Below are positions 40,391-50,225 of a DNA stretch of 64,000 bases, one piece after another (positions within the stretch are counted from its first letter, which is position 1; every line of letters begins with the position of its first letter). Made by a program: the position numbers and the translations under genes. Source of the DNA: Flavobacterium pectinovorum (lineage in GTDB: Bacteria > Bacteroidota > Bacteroidia > Flavobacteriales > Flavobacteriaceae); assembly GCF_006438875.1 (NCBI RefSeq), contig NZ_RCZH01000006.1, forward strand, positions 59,032 through 123,031, written 5' to 3'. The notes beneath the pieces are model-generated. The model was given only the letters and a program-made list of their open reading frames with translations. It was not told the origin of the DNA and did not search any database.

Positions 40391-40858
40391 TGTAATTGGG
40401 GTTTGTTTAAAAGCTGAAGGTGGCTTTATTACGAATTATCATATTGGGATTATATTTTAAACACATAGAAATAATAGTTTACTGGGCTAAAAAAAGGTGT
40501 TTCACTTATTTAAACAATCATAGCTCACGTAGTTTGTCATTTTCGACCGAAGGGAGAAATCACACTAGAAATTCTACAATCAAAATCGCCAATCTTTGTC
40601 GAGTTACGCGTGTGATTTCTCCCTTTGGTCGAAATGACAATATTGCGGTAACTTTCTTAAACACAAACCAGCCTTTTTCATTAAAAAAAGACTGGTTTAT
40701 TTTTTATATAAGATTCATTTCTTTTTTTGTTACAACTGCAAGCTCCACAACAAGCTTGCAGCGTAAAAAAAAACAAACAAACTGAAACTAATTAATAGTG
40801 AATTATAAATTGTGAATGGCTAATTAATAATTCATAATCTACAATTCATAATTACAAA
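40391..40858. repeat. Intergenic block with nested dispersed repeats
   Basis: 40459-40535 is a truncated copy of the CACATAG-family element (AACACATAG, GGTGTTTCACTT, AATCATAGCT). 40536-40638 is a full copy of the TTTCGAC/GTCGAAA element, apparently inserted into it. Hairpins follow at 40666-40698 (AAACCAG/CTGGTTT) and 40736-40761 (CTGCAAGCT/AGCTTGCAG). No gene or promoter box for the phosphatase was found. Confidence 0.7.
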
Positions 40859-42394
40859 CTACCAGCCTTTATTTTGTGTAAGCGCACCTTTGCTCACTGC
40901 AATTTCATCTGGTGGTATTGGCCAAACGTGGTGAACTGCAGGATTAAAATTACGGGCAGGATAAATCACGCTACCATTATAATGGTGTAATGGTTTTGCA
41001 TAAGTCGCCTGAGCATCGCCCCAACGGACTAAATCAAAATGGCGATCTGTCCATTCTCCAGCCAATTCACAACGTCTTTCTCTTTTTAGATCCGTTAATG
41101 TAGCACCTGAAAGATTTCCTAAACCTGCACGTTTTCTAATCATGTTGATTTCGGTATCAGCACTTAGACCTTTCATTAATTTGGCTTCTGCCAACATTAA
41201 AATTACATCAGCATAACGTAAAAGAGGTACATTCAACGCTGTCGAAGGTTTATCTCCATTTGCATTTACATAACGAATATCGATTCCGCCCGAAGTTGTT
41301 TTTGGATAACCAAATGGCTCCATATATTTATTGAACTGATATCCTGTTCTGTTACTGGAACTTACAACATATTTTCCTTCGTTGAAAGTTACTAGTTCCC
41401 CAAAATACATAAACTTATCTCCTTTTTGCAAAATTGTAGCGCTGCGTCTTTTATCAGCCGGATCATAGGTATCAAACAATTCTTTGGTAGGATAAAAATT
41501 TCCCCAACCGTTGTAAACTCCCCAACCTTTATCTTCCAGACAAACCCCTGGGAAAATAGAACCCAAACCTGTGTTTTCTGAACTTGAAGTAACCGACCAG
41601 ATATACTCTGAAGACCAATTGTTTTTAATTTTAAATACATCTGCAAAATCGTCAAGCAATTTGTGTTTTCCGCTGTTTACAATCATATTTGCGTATTTAA
41701 TCGCATTGTCCCAATCTTTTGCATATAAATAGGTACGAACTAAATATCCCCAAGCAGCAGTTTTATGAGCACGTCCGTAATTATCAGGCGTAAGCTCATT
41801 AAAATACGGTAATAAATCGGCAGCTTTAACTAAATCTGCGGCGATATAAGCATAGTTTTCTGCTACATTTTTTGCACGAGGAACATATACATTTGTTGGA
41901 TCTGCACGATCCTGAATTGGGATTCCAGCGCGATCATCTCCGTAATGATACGCCAATTCTAAATGCATTACAGCGTGATTGAAATAAGCTTCTCCTAACA
42001 TCATATTTCTTGTTTTTTCGTCAAGCGAAATCTTCGGAATATTGCGAATCACATCATTACAGCGTTTCATTACTTCGTAGTGCAATCTCCAAATATCTTT
42101 AGTATCAGATTCTGCTCCATCAACAATAAAATTCTTGATACGTTCGGCATTTTGTCTTGGTTTGGTTCCTATATCATCACTTGCATTATTCAGCCAGAAA
42201 AAACCACGACCATACATATTATCATCAGAATATAAGGCATAAATGGCATTTACTCCCGCTTTTGCATCAGCAGGTGTTTTCCAGAAATTTCCGCTTGACG
42301 GCGCTCCTTGCGGAATCACATCAAGTTCACTTTCGCAAGCCGAAGTGCCTAGTAAAAGCACAAAACTCAATAATAAAAGACTTAAATTTTTCAT
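40859..42394 (-). CDS. SusD/RagB-family outer-membrane nutrient-binding lipoprotein
   Basis: A 511-residue SusD-like lipoprotein. The signal peptide ends LLLGTSACESEL, with Cys20 as the lipidation site. Typical SusD/RagB features follow: the N-terminal GAPSSGNFWKTPADAKAGVN, TPR-like helices (MLGEAYFNHAVMHLELAYHY), YADVILMLAEAKL and the end RRCELAGEWTDRHFDLVRWG with WPIPPDEIAVSKG. It caps a SusC transporter and binds the substrate at the cell surface. The gene lies 20 bp after susC. The substrate cannot be read from the sequence; the neighbouring phosphodiesterase/phosphatase hints at a phosphorylated compound. Confidence 0.93.
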   Translation of the reverse strand: MKNLSLLLLSFVLLLGTSACESELDVIPQGAPSSGNFWKTPADAKAGVNAIYALYSDDNMYGRGFFWLNNASDDIGTKPRQNAERIKNFIVDGAESDTKDIWRLHYEVMKRCNDVIRNIPKISLDEKTRNMMLGEAYFNHAVMHLELAYHYGDDRAGIPIQDRADPTNVYVPRAKNVAENYAYIAADLVKAADLLPYFNELTPDNYGRAHKTAAWGYLVRTYLYAKDWDNAIKYANMIVNSGKHKLLDDFADVFKIKNNWSSEYIWSVTSSSENTGLGSIFPGVCLEDKGWGVYNGWGNFYPTKELFDTYDPADKRRSATILQKGDKFMYFGELVTFNEGKYVVSSSNRTGYQFNKYMEPFGYPKTTSGGIDIRYVNANGDKPSTALNVPLLRYADVILMLAEAKLMKGLSADTEINMIRKRAGLGNLSGATLTDLKRERRCELAGEWTDRHFDLVRWGDAQATYAKPLHHYNGSVIYPARNFNPAVHHVWPIPPDEIAVSKGALTQNKGW

Positions 42395-42414
42395 TTTATT
42401 TGTTTTATATTTTT

Positions 42415-45400
42415 TTAAAAAGTAGCATTTACACCCGTCATATAAATACGAGAAAGTGGATATTTACCTAAGTCAAGACCAAAGTTGCTAAGTCCCACTT
42501 CAGGATCCATTCCGGAGTAATTTGTGATTGTAAATAAATTTTGTCCTGAAATAAAGAATCTAAGTTTCGCTTTTCCGTTCAGCCAATTATCTTTAACCGT
42601 ATAACCAATCGAAACGTTTTTTAATCTTATAAATGAAGCATCTTCGATATAAAAATCAGAGATTCTCCCGAAGTTATTGTTATTATCTGTTGATGAAAGA
42701 ACCGGAATATTAGTATCTGTATTGGTTGGCGACCATGCATTTTTAGAATCTGCCAATAAATTATATCCAGGGAAAGAAGCGTTCAAACCTGTATATTTTA
42801 CAGCATTAAACATTTTATTTCCTGCTACGGCATTAAAGAAAATATTCATATCAAAACCTTTATATCTAAAGTTGGCATTTAAGCTGTAAGTTGTTTTTGG
42901 AAAAGGATTTCCAAGAACTACTCTATCGCTATTGTTAATTACGCCATCTCCGTTTACATCTTTAAATTTAATATCTCCCGCAACTGCATTTGGCTGATAT
43001 ACTGCACCAGAACTGTTTACATATGCTTTTGCTTCGGCATTACTTTGAAATAATCCGTCTGTAGCATATCCGTAATACGCACCAACCGGGCTTCCAACCT
43101 GATAAATATTGGCTAAAGGCAAACTACGAACGCGGCTAATATTTAATGGTTCAAGAGAAGTTAAACCATCTTTAATAGAGATAATTTTGTTGCTTAAAAA
43201 TGCTGCATTTGCTGTTACATCAAACTTAAATTCTCCGCGTGTTTTTTGGTATGTCAAACTAGCTTCGATACCTTTATTTTCAACATCTCCCGAGTTTACA
43301 ATTCGACCTTGTGGAGTTCCTGAAACACCCGGAAGCTGATCGCGAACCAACATATCTTTATTCTTTTTGATATACGCGTCTACAGATCCTGTCAAAGTAT
43401 TGTTCAACATTGTAAAATCCAAACCAATGTTTGTCTGCTCTGAACTCTCCCATTTTAAGTTAGGATTTGATAATTCACCTTCGGCATAACCATAATTAAT
43501 TGTTGGAGTTGAACCAATCAAAGCCTGAGTCTGATTCAATGGCACACTAAATTGGTAGGGTCCAAGATTTCCTAAATTTCCTATTTGTCCCCAGCTTGCA
43601 CGTAGTTTTAAATTGCTTACGATTGAACTATTTTTCATGAATTCTTCTTCAGAAATTAACCATCCTGCAGAAACAGAAGGATAAACTTTCCAGCGATTCT
43701 CTGATAACAGTTTTGAAGTTCCGTCACGGCGAACAATTCCTGAGAATAAATATTTCTGATTAAAATCGTAATTCAACCTTCCAACATAAGATGAAATAAT
43801 TTCATCAGATAATCCTGCTGCCGTTTGCTGAATTAATTTCGCATTTAGCAAATAACGCTGCGATGGATCTTCATTATCAAAACCAGTTCCTTCAATTGTA
43901 TAAAATTCTCTCTTTGTTTCCTGATACGTATATCCGGCCAAAGCTTTGAAATTGTGTTTTCCTAAAGATTTTTCGTAAGAAATCGTTTGTTCCCCTAATA
44001 AATCTGTAGTTGTAAGTGACTTTTGCGTTAATCGGTTAAAGTCAAATATTTTTCCAGGCTCTGTAATTTTTACTGCAAAATCTTTTGCATTATCCTGAAT
44101 TCTCGTGTAACCCCAGTTTGTTTTTACTTTTAATCCTTTGACAATTTCCCATTCTGCATAAGGATTGATCAAAATAGTCGACACAGGATTTCTATTGTCT
44201 AGTCTTTTCAAATAAGCAACCGGATTGATAACATCTCCGTAAGAACCAATATATTTCTCCGGAACACCTCCAAATTTTCCGGAACCATCTTCTCTATAAA
44301 TAGTGGCATTTGGCGGATAAAAAATTGCTGCCAAAATTGCTCCTGTATAACCGCTTGATGTATTGGCGCTCTGACCATTAGTTAATGAATACGATAAATT
44401 TTCTCCAATGGTAAAATTTGGCGCTAATTTAAAAGAGGAGTTTGCTCTCGCTGTATAACGCTCACCAAAAGTATTCAATAAGATTCCTTCATTTTTTCTA
44501 TAACTTCCCGAAACAAAGAAATTAGATTTTTCCGTTTTACCGTTTATAGAAAGGGACAAATCCTGAATTTCTCCTGTATGAAAAATTTCATCCATCCAGT
44601 TTGTTTTTGTAGTTCTCGCCGTTGGTTCAAATGCGGGATCAAAAGCCGGAATTCTTGGCATACCTGCATTATCTCTTGCCAAGTTCATAGCATCTGCATA
44701 TTCGGCAGCATTAAGAACATCCAGTTTTTTGGCTACATTCTGAAAACCTCCCTGATAATTTACATTTATATTTACTTTCTCAGAAACTCCTTTTTTAGAT
44801 GTAATTAAAATTACGCCACCAGAAGCTCTTGCTCCGTAAATTGCTGCCGAAGCTGCATCTTTCAAAACACTTATCGAAGCAATATCATTTGGATTTAAAG
44901 TATTCAAAGAACCGCTGTAAATAATTCCGTCCAAAACAATTAAAGGCGTTTCTGCATTCAAAGAACCAATTCCACGAATATTAATTGTAGGTTCAGCCGT
45001 TGGGTCACCACCATTACTAAGCACCGTAACACCCGCAACGGTACCTTGGAGTAATTCGGCAGCGCTGTTGAAGGTTCTGCTCGAAGTTTCTTTCATAGAA
45101 ACAGATCCTACAGATCCTAGAACTTCATTCTTTTTCACACTTCCATAACCCATAACTACAACTTCCTGCAGCTGTTTCATGTCGGCTACTAATTTGACTG
45201 TGATGTTTTTATCAGATGGAGTTACTTTAACTTCCTGATCTACATAACCAACATACGAAAAAACAAGAATTGCTTCAGATGCGTTGATTTCGATCTTAAA
45301 AGTTCCGTCAAAATCTGTTGTTGCTGCGACATCAGAACCTTTATCTTTTATGCCTACGCCTGGCAATGGCATTCCGTCATTTCCGCCATAAACCGTTCCC

Positions 45401-45801
45401 GAAATACTGATTTTATTCTGATCAGCATCCGAAACTTTTTGGCTTTTTTTGATAACAATATTATTATTTACAATTTCATATTTAAGGAAAAAATTGCTGC
45501 ATATTTTATCCAATGCCTGTTCCAGCGTAACATTACTTAGTTTTAAACTAATTTTCTGATTGGTATTAACCTGATTCGTTTCGTACATAAAATGCACATC
45601 AATTTGCTTTTCTATCTTCTGAAAAACATTTTTGATACTTTCATTCTCCACTTTTAGAGTAACTCTTTTGCCAATATCTACGCTGGCTGCTTTTGCTGAT
45701 AATCCGATAAAAAATAAAGCCACAAAAAGTAGTGCTTTCTTCAATGCCCATTTTTTAATGCTCTGACAGTTTTGGATAAACCGCATTTGCTTTTTAGTCA
45801 T
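42415..45801 (-). CDS. SusC/RagA-family TonB-dependent receptor with STN domain
   Basis: A 1128-residue outer-membrane transporter. After the signal peptide (ending IGLSAKA) comes a secretin/TonB short N-terminal domain (about 45-120, VTLKVENESIKNVFQKIEKQ), which contacts the FecR anti-sigma factor. It is followed by a CarboxypepD_reg-like domain (about 130-215, ISGTVYGGNDGMPLPGVGIK), a plug (VVMGYGSVKKNEVLGSVG, TPLIVLDGIIY, ASAAIYGARASGGVILITSKKG) and the barrel ending GVNATF. The STN domain marks this receptor as signal-transducing and fits the adjacent sigma/FecR pair. The gene lies upstream of susD in a shared operon. Confidence 0.95.
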   Translation of the reverse strand: MTKKQMRFIQNCQSIKKWALKKALLFVALFFIGLSAKAASVDIGKRVTLKVENESIKNVFQKIEKQIDVHFMYETNQVNTNQKISLKLSNVTLEQALDKICSNFFLKYEIVNNNIVIKKSQKVSDADQNKISISGTVYGGNDGMPLPGVGIKDKGSDVAATTDFDGTFKIEINASEAILVFSYVGYVDQEVKVTPSDKNITVKLVADMKQLQEVVVMGYGSVKKNEVLGSVGSVSMKETSSRTFNSAAELLQGTVAGVTVLSNGGDPTAEPTINIRGIGSLNAETPLIVLDGIIYSGSLNTLNPNDIASISVLKDAASAAIYGARASGGVILITSKKGVSEKVNINVNYQGGFQNVAKKLDVLNAAEYADAMNLARDNAGMPRIPAFDPAFEPTARTTKTNWMDEIFHTGEIQDLSLSINGKTEKSNFFVSGSYRKNEGILLNTFGERYTARANSSFKLAPNFTIGENLSYSLTNGQSANTSSGYTGAILAAIFYPPNATIYREDGSGKFGGVPEKYIGSYGDVINPVAYLKRLDNRNPVSTILINPYAEWEIVKGLKVKTNWGYTRIQDNAKDFAVKITEPGKIFDFNRLTQKSLTTTDLLGEQTISYEKSLGKHNFKALAGYTYQETKREFYTIEGTGFDNEDPSQRYLLNAKLIQQTAAGLSDEIISSYVGRLNYDFNQKYLFSGIVRRDGTSKLLSENRWKVYPSVSAGWLISEEEFMKNSSIVSNLKLRASWGQIGNLGNLGPYQFSVPLNQTQALIGSTPTINYGYAEGELSNPNLKWESSEQTNIGLDFTMLNNTLTGSVDAYIKKNKDMLVRDQLPGVSGTPQGRIVNSGDVENKGIEASLTYQKTRGEFKFDVTANAAFLSNKIISIKDGLTSLEPLNISRVRSLPLANIYQVGSPVGAYYGYATDGLFQSNAEAKAYVNSSGAVYQPNAVAGDIKFKDVNGDGVINNSDRVVLGNPFPKTTYSLNANFRYKGFDMNIFFNAVAGNKMFNAVKYTGLNASFPGYNLLADSKNAWSPTNTDTNIPVLSSTDNNNNFGRISDFYIEDASFIRLKNVSIGYTVKDNWLNGKAKLRFFISGQNLFTITNYSGMDPEVGLSNFGLDLGKYPLSRIYMTGVNATF

Positions 45802-46101
45802 GTTTTTGAGTTTTAATTGTTTTGATTATGATTGGTTTTCTACGTAGCTTCTTAAAAAATTAGTATTGTAATCTGTTGTTTTTGTTACCTCTAAAAATCG
45901 TTTCACTTTTAATAAATCGCATAACTGTGTGTATAATTTTTCACGCAGATTTAGCAGATTTTTTGCTTTAAATATTTTTTTTAATCTTTTTAATCCTTTA
46001 ATCTGTTTCAAATGTTTTTTCAGGCGGATTCAGCAGATCGAGCAGATTTTTAATTTTTAATTCTCAATTTTTAATTTTTTTCTGTGTTAAGTTTTTCTAT
46101 T
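45802..46101. other. Gap between fecR and susC genes
   Basis: 300 bp of AT-rich DNA with copies of the CGCAGATTTAGCAGATTTT and GGCGGATTCAGCAGAT repeat fragments. No TAnnTTTG box towards susC was found; the ECF sigma factor may use a different sequence here. A 61-codon reading frame inside it is rejected as repeat-derived. Confidence 0.5.
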
Positions 46102-47022
46102 TTATTTTATGATATAAATTCCTGATTCTTGTTTATAATTAGCATTTATGATATTACACACCAAAGCAACAACCTGATCTACAGGAAGCTCTTTGAAATA
46201 AGCGCTGATTTTTAGATTGTTTAAATTCTTGTTTCCAATTTCTATCGTAACATTATAATTACGATTAATTGTTGCAATAACTTCCGGTAAAGGAGCATCT
46301 TCAAAAACAATGATATTTTTCCGCCATAGCGAAATAGAATTCATCGGAATATCTGTAAAGGCTTGCATCTTATTGCTTTGTGATTTAAAAACTACTTTTT
46401 GCCCCGGCGTTACATATACATTTTCCTCAGTAACGGTCGATTTTACATTTACTCTTCCGGTTAAAACCGAAACTTCTTGTGTGGCATGATCCGGATATGC
46501 CTGAACATTAAAACTGGTTCCCAGAACTTTCGTATCCATTTTATCGGTATGAATGATAAAAGGATGTTTTTTGTCTTTGGCAACATCAAAAAAAGCTTCT
46601 CCGGTTAAATAAACTTCTCTTGTATCCCCTTTAAATTCGGCAGGATATTTAATACGGCTTCCGGCATTTAGCCAAATTTGAGTTCCATCGCTCAAAATTA
46701 CTTTGGCGTGTTCTCCTGATTTTGTAGCATATTGTTTGGTAATTCCTTCTTCGGCAGATAAATAAAAGAAACAAGACAATCCCATTAAAATCAATAGAGA
46801 AGCTGCTATTGCCCAGTTTTTATTCTGAAGAAAAATAACTTTGTTTGTTTTCTTTATTTGTCTGATTTCCTTATTTAATTTCGAACGATCAGATTTGATA
46901 ATTTCGATACTATCCAATATTTCTTCTGGATGATTGTACCAGTTATTCCATAATTCTTCCCCTTTTGGATCCGGTTTTCCTTCTAAAAAAAGTTTTATAT
47001 CTCGATGTAATTTTTCAGGCAT
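46102..47022 (-). CDS. FecR-family anti-sigma factor
   Basis: A 306-residue single-pass inner-membrane anti-sigma regulator. The N-terminal cytosolic part (1-75) holds the sigma factor; the helix WAIAASLLILMGLSCFFYL (about 77-96) spans the membrane; the periplasmic FecR domain has AKVILSDGTQIWLNAGSRIKYP and EVYLTGEAFFDVAKDKKHPF, and the C-terminal DUF4974 (from about 230, NIIVFEDAPLPEVIATINRNY). It should relay substrate binding at SusC to the ECF sigma factor 116 bp upstream. Confidence 0.95.
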   Translation of the reverse strand: MPEKLHRDIKLFLEGKPDPKGEELWNNWYNHPEEILDSIEIIKSDRSKLNKEIRQIKKTNKVIFLQNKNWAIAASLLILMGLSCFFYLSAEEGITKQYATKSGEHAKVILSDGTQIWLNAGSRIKYPAEFKGDTREVYLTGEAFFDVAKDKKHPFIIHTDKMDTKVLGTSFNVQAYPDHATQEVSVLTGRVNVKSTVTEENVYVTPGQKVVFKSQSNKMQAFTDIPMNSISLWRKNIIVFEDAPLPEVIATINRNYNVTIEIGNKNLNNLKISAYFKELPVDQVVALVCNIINANYKQESGIYIIK

Positions 47023-47138
47023 TATAATTTGTTTATCTCTTTAATAGTATGTCTTTGAAATGGTATTTTCAGGTAGGCGGATAAGGTTACGCTTTTGTTA
47101 AGAAAACAAAACGCACCTTTTAATTTCGAAATGAGTTG

Positions 47139-47696
47139 TCAGTTGAATTCGCCCAAATAATTGCGCATAAATTTTAGCGCATAAGCAATATGATACTTTA
47201 CAGTTTCATGCGAAACATTCAATTCTTCGGCTATTTCTTTGTTGGTGTAATGCTTAATCCTGCTTAGAATAAAAACTTCTTTGGATTTTTTAGGAAGTAA
47301 CGAAGCCGCTTTATCAACTGCTTCCTGTAATTCTTCATAATAAATAGAATCTTCGGTTGCATTTGTACTGCTGAATTCTTCACTATTTCGATCAATAACT
47401 TCTTTAATATATTGGTCCGTTATAGTATGTGATTTTATATAATCCAGAGTCACATAACGAACTGAGGTATAGATATAAGCCGAAAATTTCTTTTGAATTA
47501 CCAAAGTCTTTCGACGTTCCCAGATTGTGGTGAAAACTTCCTGAACAATTTCTTCAGAAACGGGAATAGATTTCATTCTCACATAAACAAAGCGAACTAA
47601 TAAATCCCGATAGCGAAAATACAATTCATCAAACGCTTTATCTTTTCCTTGTCTCAACAATTCAACAAGTTCTTCATCGGTAAACCTTTTATACAT
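47139..47696 (-). CDS. ECF RNA polymerase sigma-70 factor (FecI/Bacteroidota type)
   Basis: A 185-residue ECF sigma factor. Region 2 contains AFDELYFRYRDLLVRFVYVR and EIVQEVFTTIWERRKTL; region 4 contains LLPKKSKEVFILSRIKHYTN and the helix-turn-helix KEIAEELNVSHETVKYHI. The start at 47696 (MYKRFTDEEL) is the typical Bacteroidota start; the upstream in-frame extension lacks support. With FecR and the STN-bearing SusC it forms a trans-envelope signalling unit that switches on susCD when substrate is present. Its promoter has good -33 and -7 elements. Confidence 0.95.
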   Translation of the reverse strand: MYKRFTDEELVELLRQGKDKAFDELYFRYRDLLVRFVYVRMKSIPVSEEIVQEVFTTIWERRKTLVIQKKFSAYIYTSVRYVTLDYIKSHTITDQYIKEVIDRNSEEFSSTNATEDSIYYEELQEAVDKAASLLPKKSKEVFILSRIKHYTNKEIAEELNVSHETVKYHIAYALKFMRNYLGEFN

Positions 47697-47827
47697 AATA
47701 CGTCGCTTTTGTATTATTTGGTAAATGAATGGCAATTATCAAATTACCAATTCCGATTATTTTCTTGCGATTTGTTCTTAATTTAAAAAATGACATATTC
47801 TACAGTGTGTTGTTTATAATATGTCTC

Positions 47828-47856
47828 CAAAATTAGAAATGAGGGTAGGTGAACAA
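47828..47856 (-). promoter_or_regulatory. Promoter of the ECF sigma gene
   Basis: On the minus strand TTG (47856-47854), an 18-bp spacer and TAATTTTG (47835-47828) match the Bacteroidota -33/-7 consensus, with a leader of about 125 nt. Confidence 0.55.
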
Positions 47857-48213
47857 GGTTATGGTTATATTAATAAAAAGGTCTGTTTATAAAACATTGT
47901 ATTAACATTTCATTTAGTATTTGTTATGAAGTAGCATTATATAATTTATATTGATGATGTAAATCCGATAATTAAAGGGTGAAGTCTATATTTTCGGACT
48001 CAATACTTGTTTCATTGCGTGCCACGGTCGTTTTGTTGCGTACCTACGGCACGCTATTTCTATATCAATATTTTTTTTTCTACCAACATTTAGTGCCTAA
48101 CGGCACAGAACAACTATTGTTTTGTTGCGTATCTACGGCACGCTAAAATCAGTTCAAATCCATGTTTTTTTTACCAATATTTAATGCTTATTAATACGAA
48201 CATTTACAAAACC

Positions 48214-48250
48214 AAAAAGGTGAAATCAATTAAGAAATCACCTTTTTTGT
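48214..48250. terminator. Terminator of the GH97 gene
   Basis: AAAAAGGTGA and TCACCTTTTTT form a 10-bp stem with T runs on both strands. It lies 44 bp after the minus-strand GH97 stop. Confidence 0.85.
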
Positions 48251-48293
48251 TTGCACTATTTCAGTTTATTTTAAAACCAAAATCAATCTTGAA

Positions 48294-50225
48294 TTATTTT
48301 ATAAACTGAATAATAAATCCTCCTTTTGGGGCTAAATTATATTTCCAGTTTGAAGTTATTGGATAAGTTTCTACTTTAAATTCCATTAATGCATCTTTTC
48401 CTTCGGAGATAATTCTGAATTTTGAAAAACCTTTGCTGTATTTTTTAAGATCTATTGAAACTGGCGATGCCGTATTCGTTCCGTTTATCCCGATAATATA
48501 AGAAAGTTGCTCTTTTTGACGGGACAAAACGATTCTTTTACCCGGTTCTGCAATTATACATTCCGTTTTATCCCAGGTCGCAGGCATCTCTTTTAATAAG
48601 GTTTTAAGTTCATTGGGAAGTGAATTAAAAACCTCTTCTGAATCAGCAAAATGGATCACACCAGATGTATAAATCATAGCCATAGAAAGCTCATGAACTG
48701 CAGTATTTAAACGCGTATATTTTCTAAAAGTCAGCGCAAATGGTGTATAATCAGCAGGGCCAGCTACATTTCTTGTGAATGGTAATACGGTGTTTTGTTC
48801 CGCTGCTTTTTCTGGGAATCTTGGCTCATAAAAATAACTTTCTGTTCCTAAAATAGCTTCTGCCGTTACAAAATTGGGCCATGTTCTGTGCCAGCCTCTT
48901 GGCACTGTTGTACCGTGTAGATTGACCAATAAATGTTCTTTGGCGGCATCTTGAAAAACTCCTTGCAGCGCTGCCATAACTTCTTGACGATCTGAGCACC
49001 AAAAGTCTATTTTAACACCTTTTACACCCATTTGAGCCAATTCTCTAAATCTCTTTTTTCTTTTTTCCGAATCAAAATACTCTGCCGAATATCCCCAAAC
49101 TAAGGGTTGAACTCCTTTAGACAAAGCATAATCAATAATTTTTCCTTCTTTATTGGCTTTTTCCCATCCGGCATCAAAAAGTGTATATCTAAAACCAAAT
49201 GAAGCCGAAACATCTGTGAACTTATTATACATTTCAGGCGTAAAATCTTCAGGATGTGACCACCATGACCAAGCGGCTTTTCCGGGAATAATCCATGAAG
49301 TATCTTCGATTTTAGAGGCTGGTGCCAAATCTGTAATCATAGTCGATAATAATATATCCCCTGCTTTATCGCCAATCATGATCACTCTCCACGGCATTGT
49401 CCACGGCAAATTCGATTCTGGATAAGCATTTCCTTTATCGGGTAAAGGCAGGGTGAATTTTTCGTCGTTATTAGCAAATGCAATGCTGTAAATTCCGTCT
49501 TTAGAATCCGGTTGTAAATGACATCCGGAAAATGAACCATCAGTTCCTGATTCTGCAATTAAAACCCAATTTTTAGTATTGTTTACATTAAAAAGAGCCG
49601 GCATGCACCAACCAACCGATTCATTTCGTGCACCATTTATTGGATCTCCCGACTTTACACTAACATAAAAATCCTCGTAACCCGGAGTATAATCTCCTGC
49701 CTTATTATAAGGTTGAAGCCAGCCTTTTGCATTTTGCTCGATATGAAATCCTGTCAATTCATTTTTAAGAACTCTTTTTTGCTCTTCCTTATCAGTAAAT
49801 TTATATCTAAAAGCAACGCCTTGTTCGCCTGCAATTAAATCTATTGTCATTAAAGCGCCTTGTTTGTTCTTGAATGTTATACTTTTAGTTTCAAAAACAT
49901 GGTCAGCAACTTTATTACTGGCAACTTTAAGCTCGTATTTTTCGCGTTTTTCTTCGACAGGCGAAATTTTTACAACCGATAAACCAGATGTAAAATCATT
50001 GTTTTCGAAACTCAGACCAAGCGGAGAATCAAGAATTATAGTTTTGTCACGACGTGTAACTTTATAAGACAGCTTTCCTCCTTCCGCCAAAGACAATTCT
50101 ATTTTATTTAGATTGTCCTTAGATTTCAGATCAAGCTTTTCATTTTGTGCTTTACAGTTCGCCTGAACAAAAAATAGTGCCGGCGCAAGTAAACTTAAAG
50201 ACCGATGAATAAACGTTTTTTTCAT
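48294..50225 (-). CDS. Glycoside hydrolase family 97 protein (alpha-glucosidase/alpha-galactosidase type)
   Basis: A 643-residue GH97 enzyme. The start at 50225 gives a signal peptide ending FFVQANCKA. An N-terminal beta-sandwich (about 30-280, SLAEGGKLSYKVTRRDKTII) leads to the barrel, with AAWSWWSHPEDFT, GVKGVKIDFWCSDRQEVM (Asp407) and LLVNLHGTTVPRGWHRTWPN. In GH97 the retaining branch uses an Asp nucleophile at about this point, while SusB-type inverting enzymes use Glu, so this looks like the retaining, alpha-galactosidase-like branch, but this is uncertain. It is probably periplasmic. Aldose 1-epimerase and a sugar porter are encoded next to it. Confidence 0.92.
   Translation of the reverse strand: MKKTFIHRSLSLLAPALFFVQANCKAQNEKLDLKSKDNLNKIELSLAEGGKLSYKVTRRDKTIILDSPLGLSFENNDFTSGLSVVKISPVEEKREKYELKVASNKVADHVFETKSITFKNKQGALMTIDLIAGEQGVAFRYKFTDKEEQKRVLKNELTGFHIEQNAKGWLQPYNKAGDYTPGYEDFYVSVKSGDPINGARNESVGWCMPALFNVNNTKNWVLIAESGTDGSFSGCHLQPDSKDGIYSIAFANNDEKFTLPLPDKGNAYPESNLPWTMPWRVIMIGDKAGDILLSTMITDLAPASKIEDTSWIIPGKAAWSWWSHPEDFTPEMYNKFTDVSASFGFRYTLFDAGWEKANKEGKIIDYALSKGVQPLVWGYSAEYFDSEKRKKRFRELAQMGVKGVKIDFWCSDRQEVMAALQGVFQDAAKEHLLVNLHGTTVPRGWHRTWPNFVTAEAILGTESYFYEPRFPEKAAEQNTVLPFTRNVAGPADYTPFALTFRKYTRLNTAVHELSMAMIYTSGVIHFADSEEVFNSLPNELKTLLKEMPATWDKTECIIAEPGKRIVLSRQKEQLSYIIGINGTNTASPVSIDLKKYSKGFSKFRIISEGKDALMEFKVETYPITSNWKYNLAPKGGFIIQFIK

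Larger units (their letters stand above)
47697..48293. other. Intergenic region with repeats
   Basis: Besides the sigma promoter and the terminator at 48214, this gap holds two direct copies of a Bacteroidota-type repeat: GTTGCGTACCTACGGCACGC (near 48034) and GTTGCGTATCTACGGCACGC (near 48124), with GCCTAACGGCAC between. No gene was seen. Confidence 0.55.

Noticed and set aside
40666..40698. AAACCAG/CTGGTTT hairpin as terminator of susD
   Set aside because: Its T run is on the plus strand, whereas susD is on the minus strand, so it was not listed as a separate terminator.
45826..46011. 61-codon minus-strand ORF between fecR and susC
   Set aside because: It runs through dispersed GCAGATTTAGCAGATT repeat sequence, is Lys/Leu-rich and has no recognisable domain.
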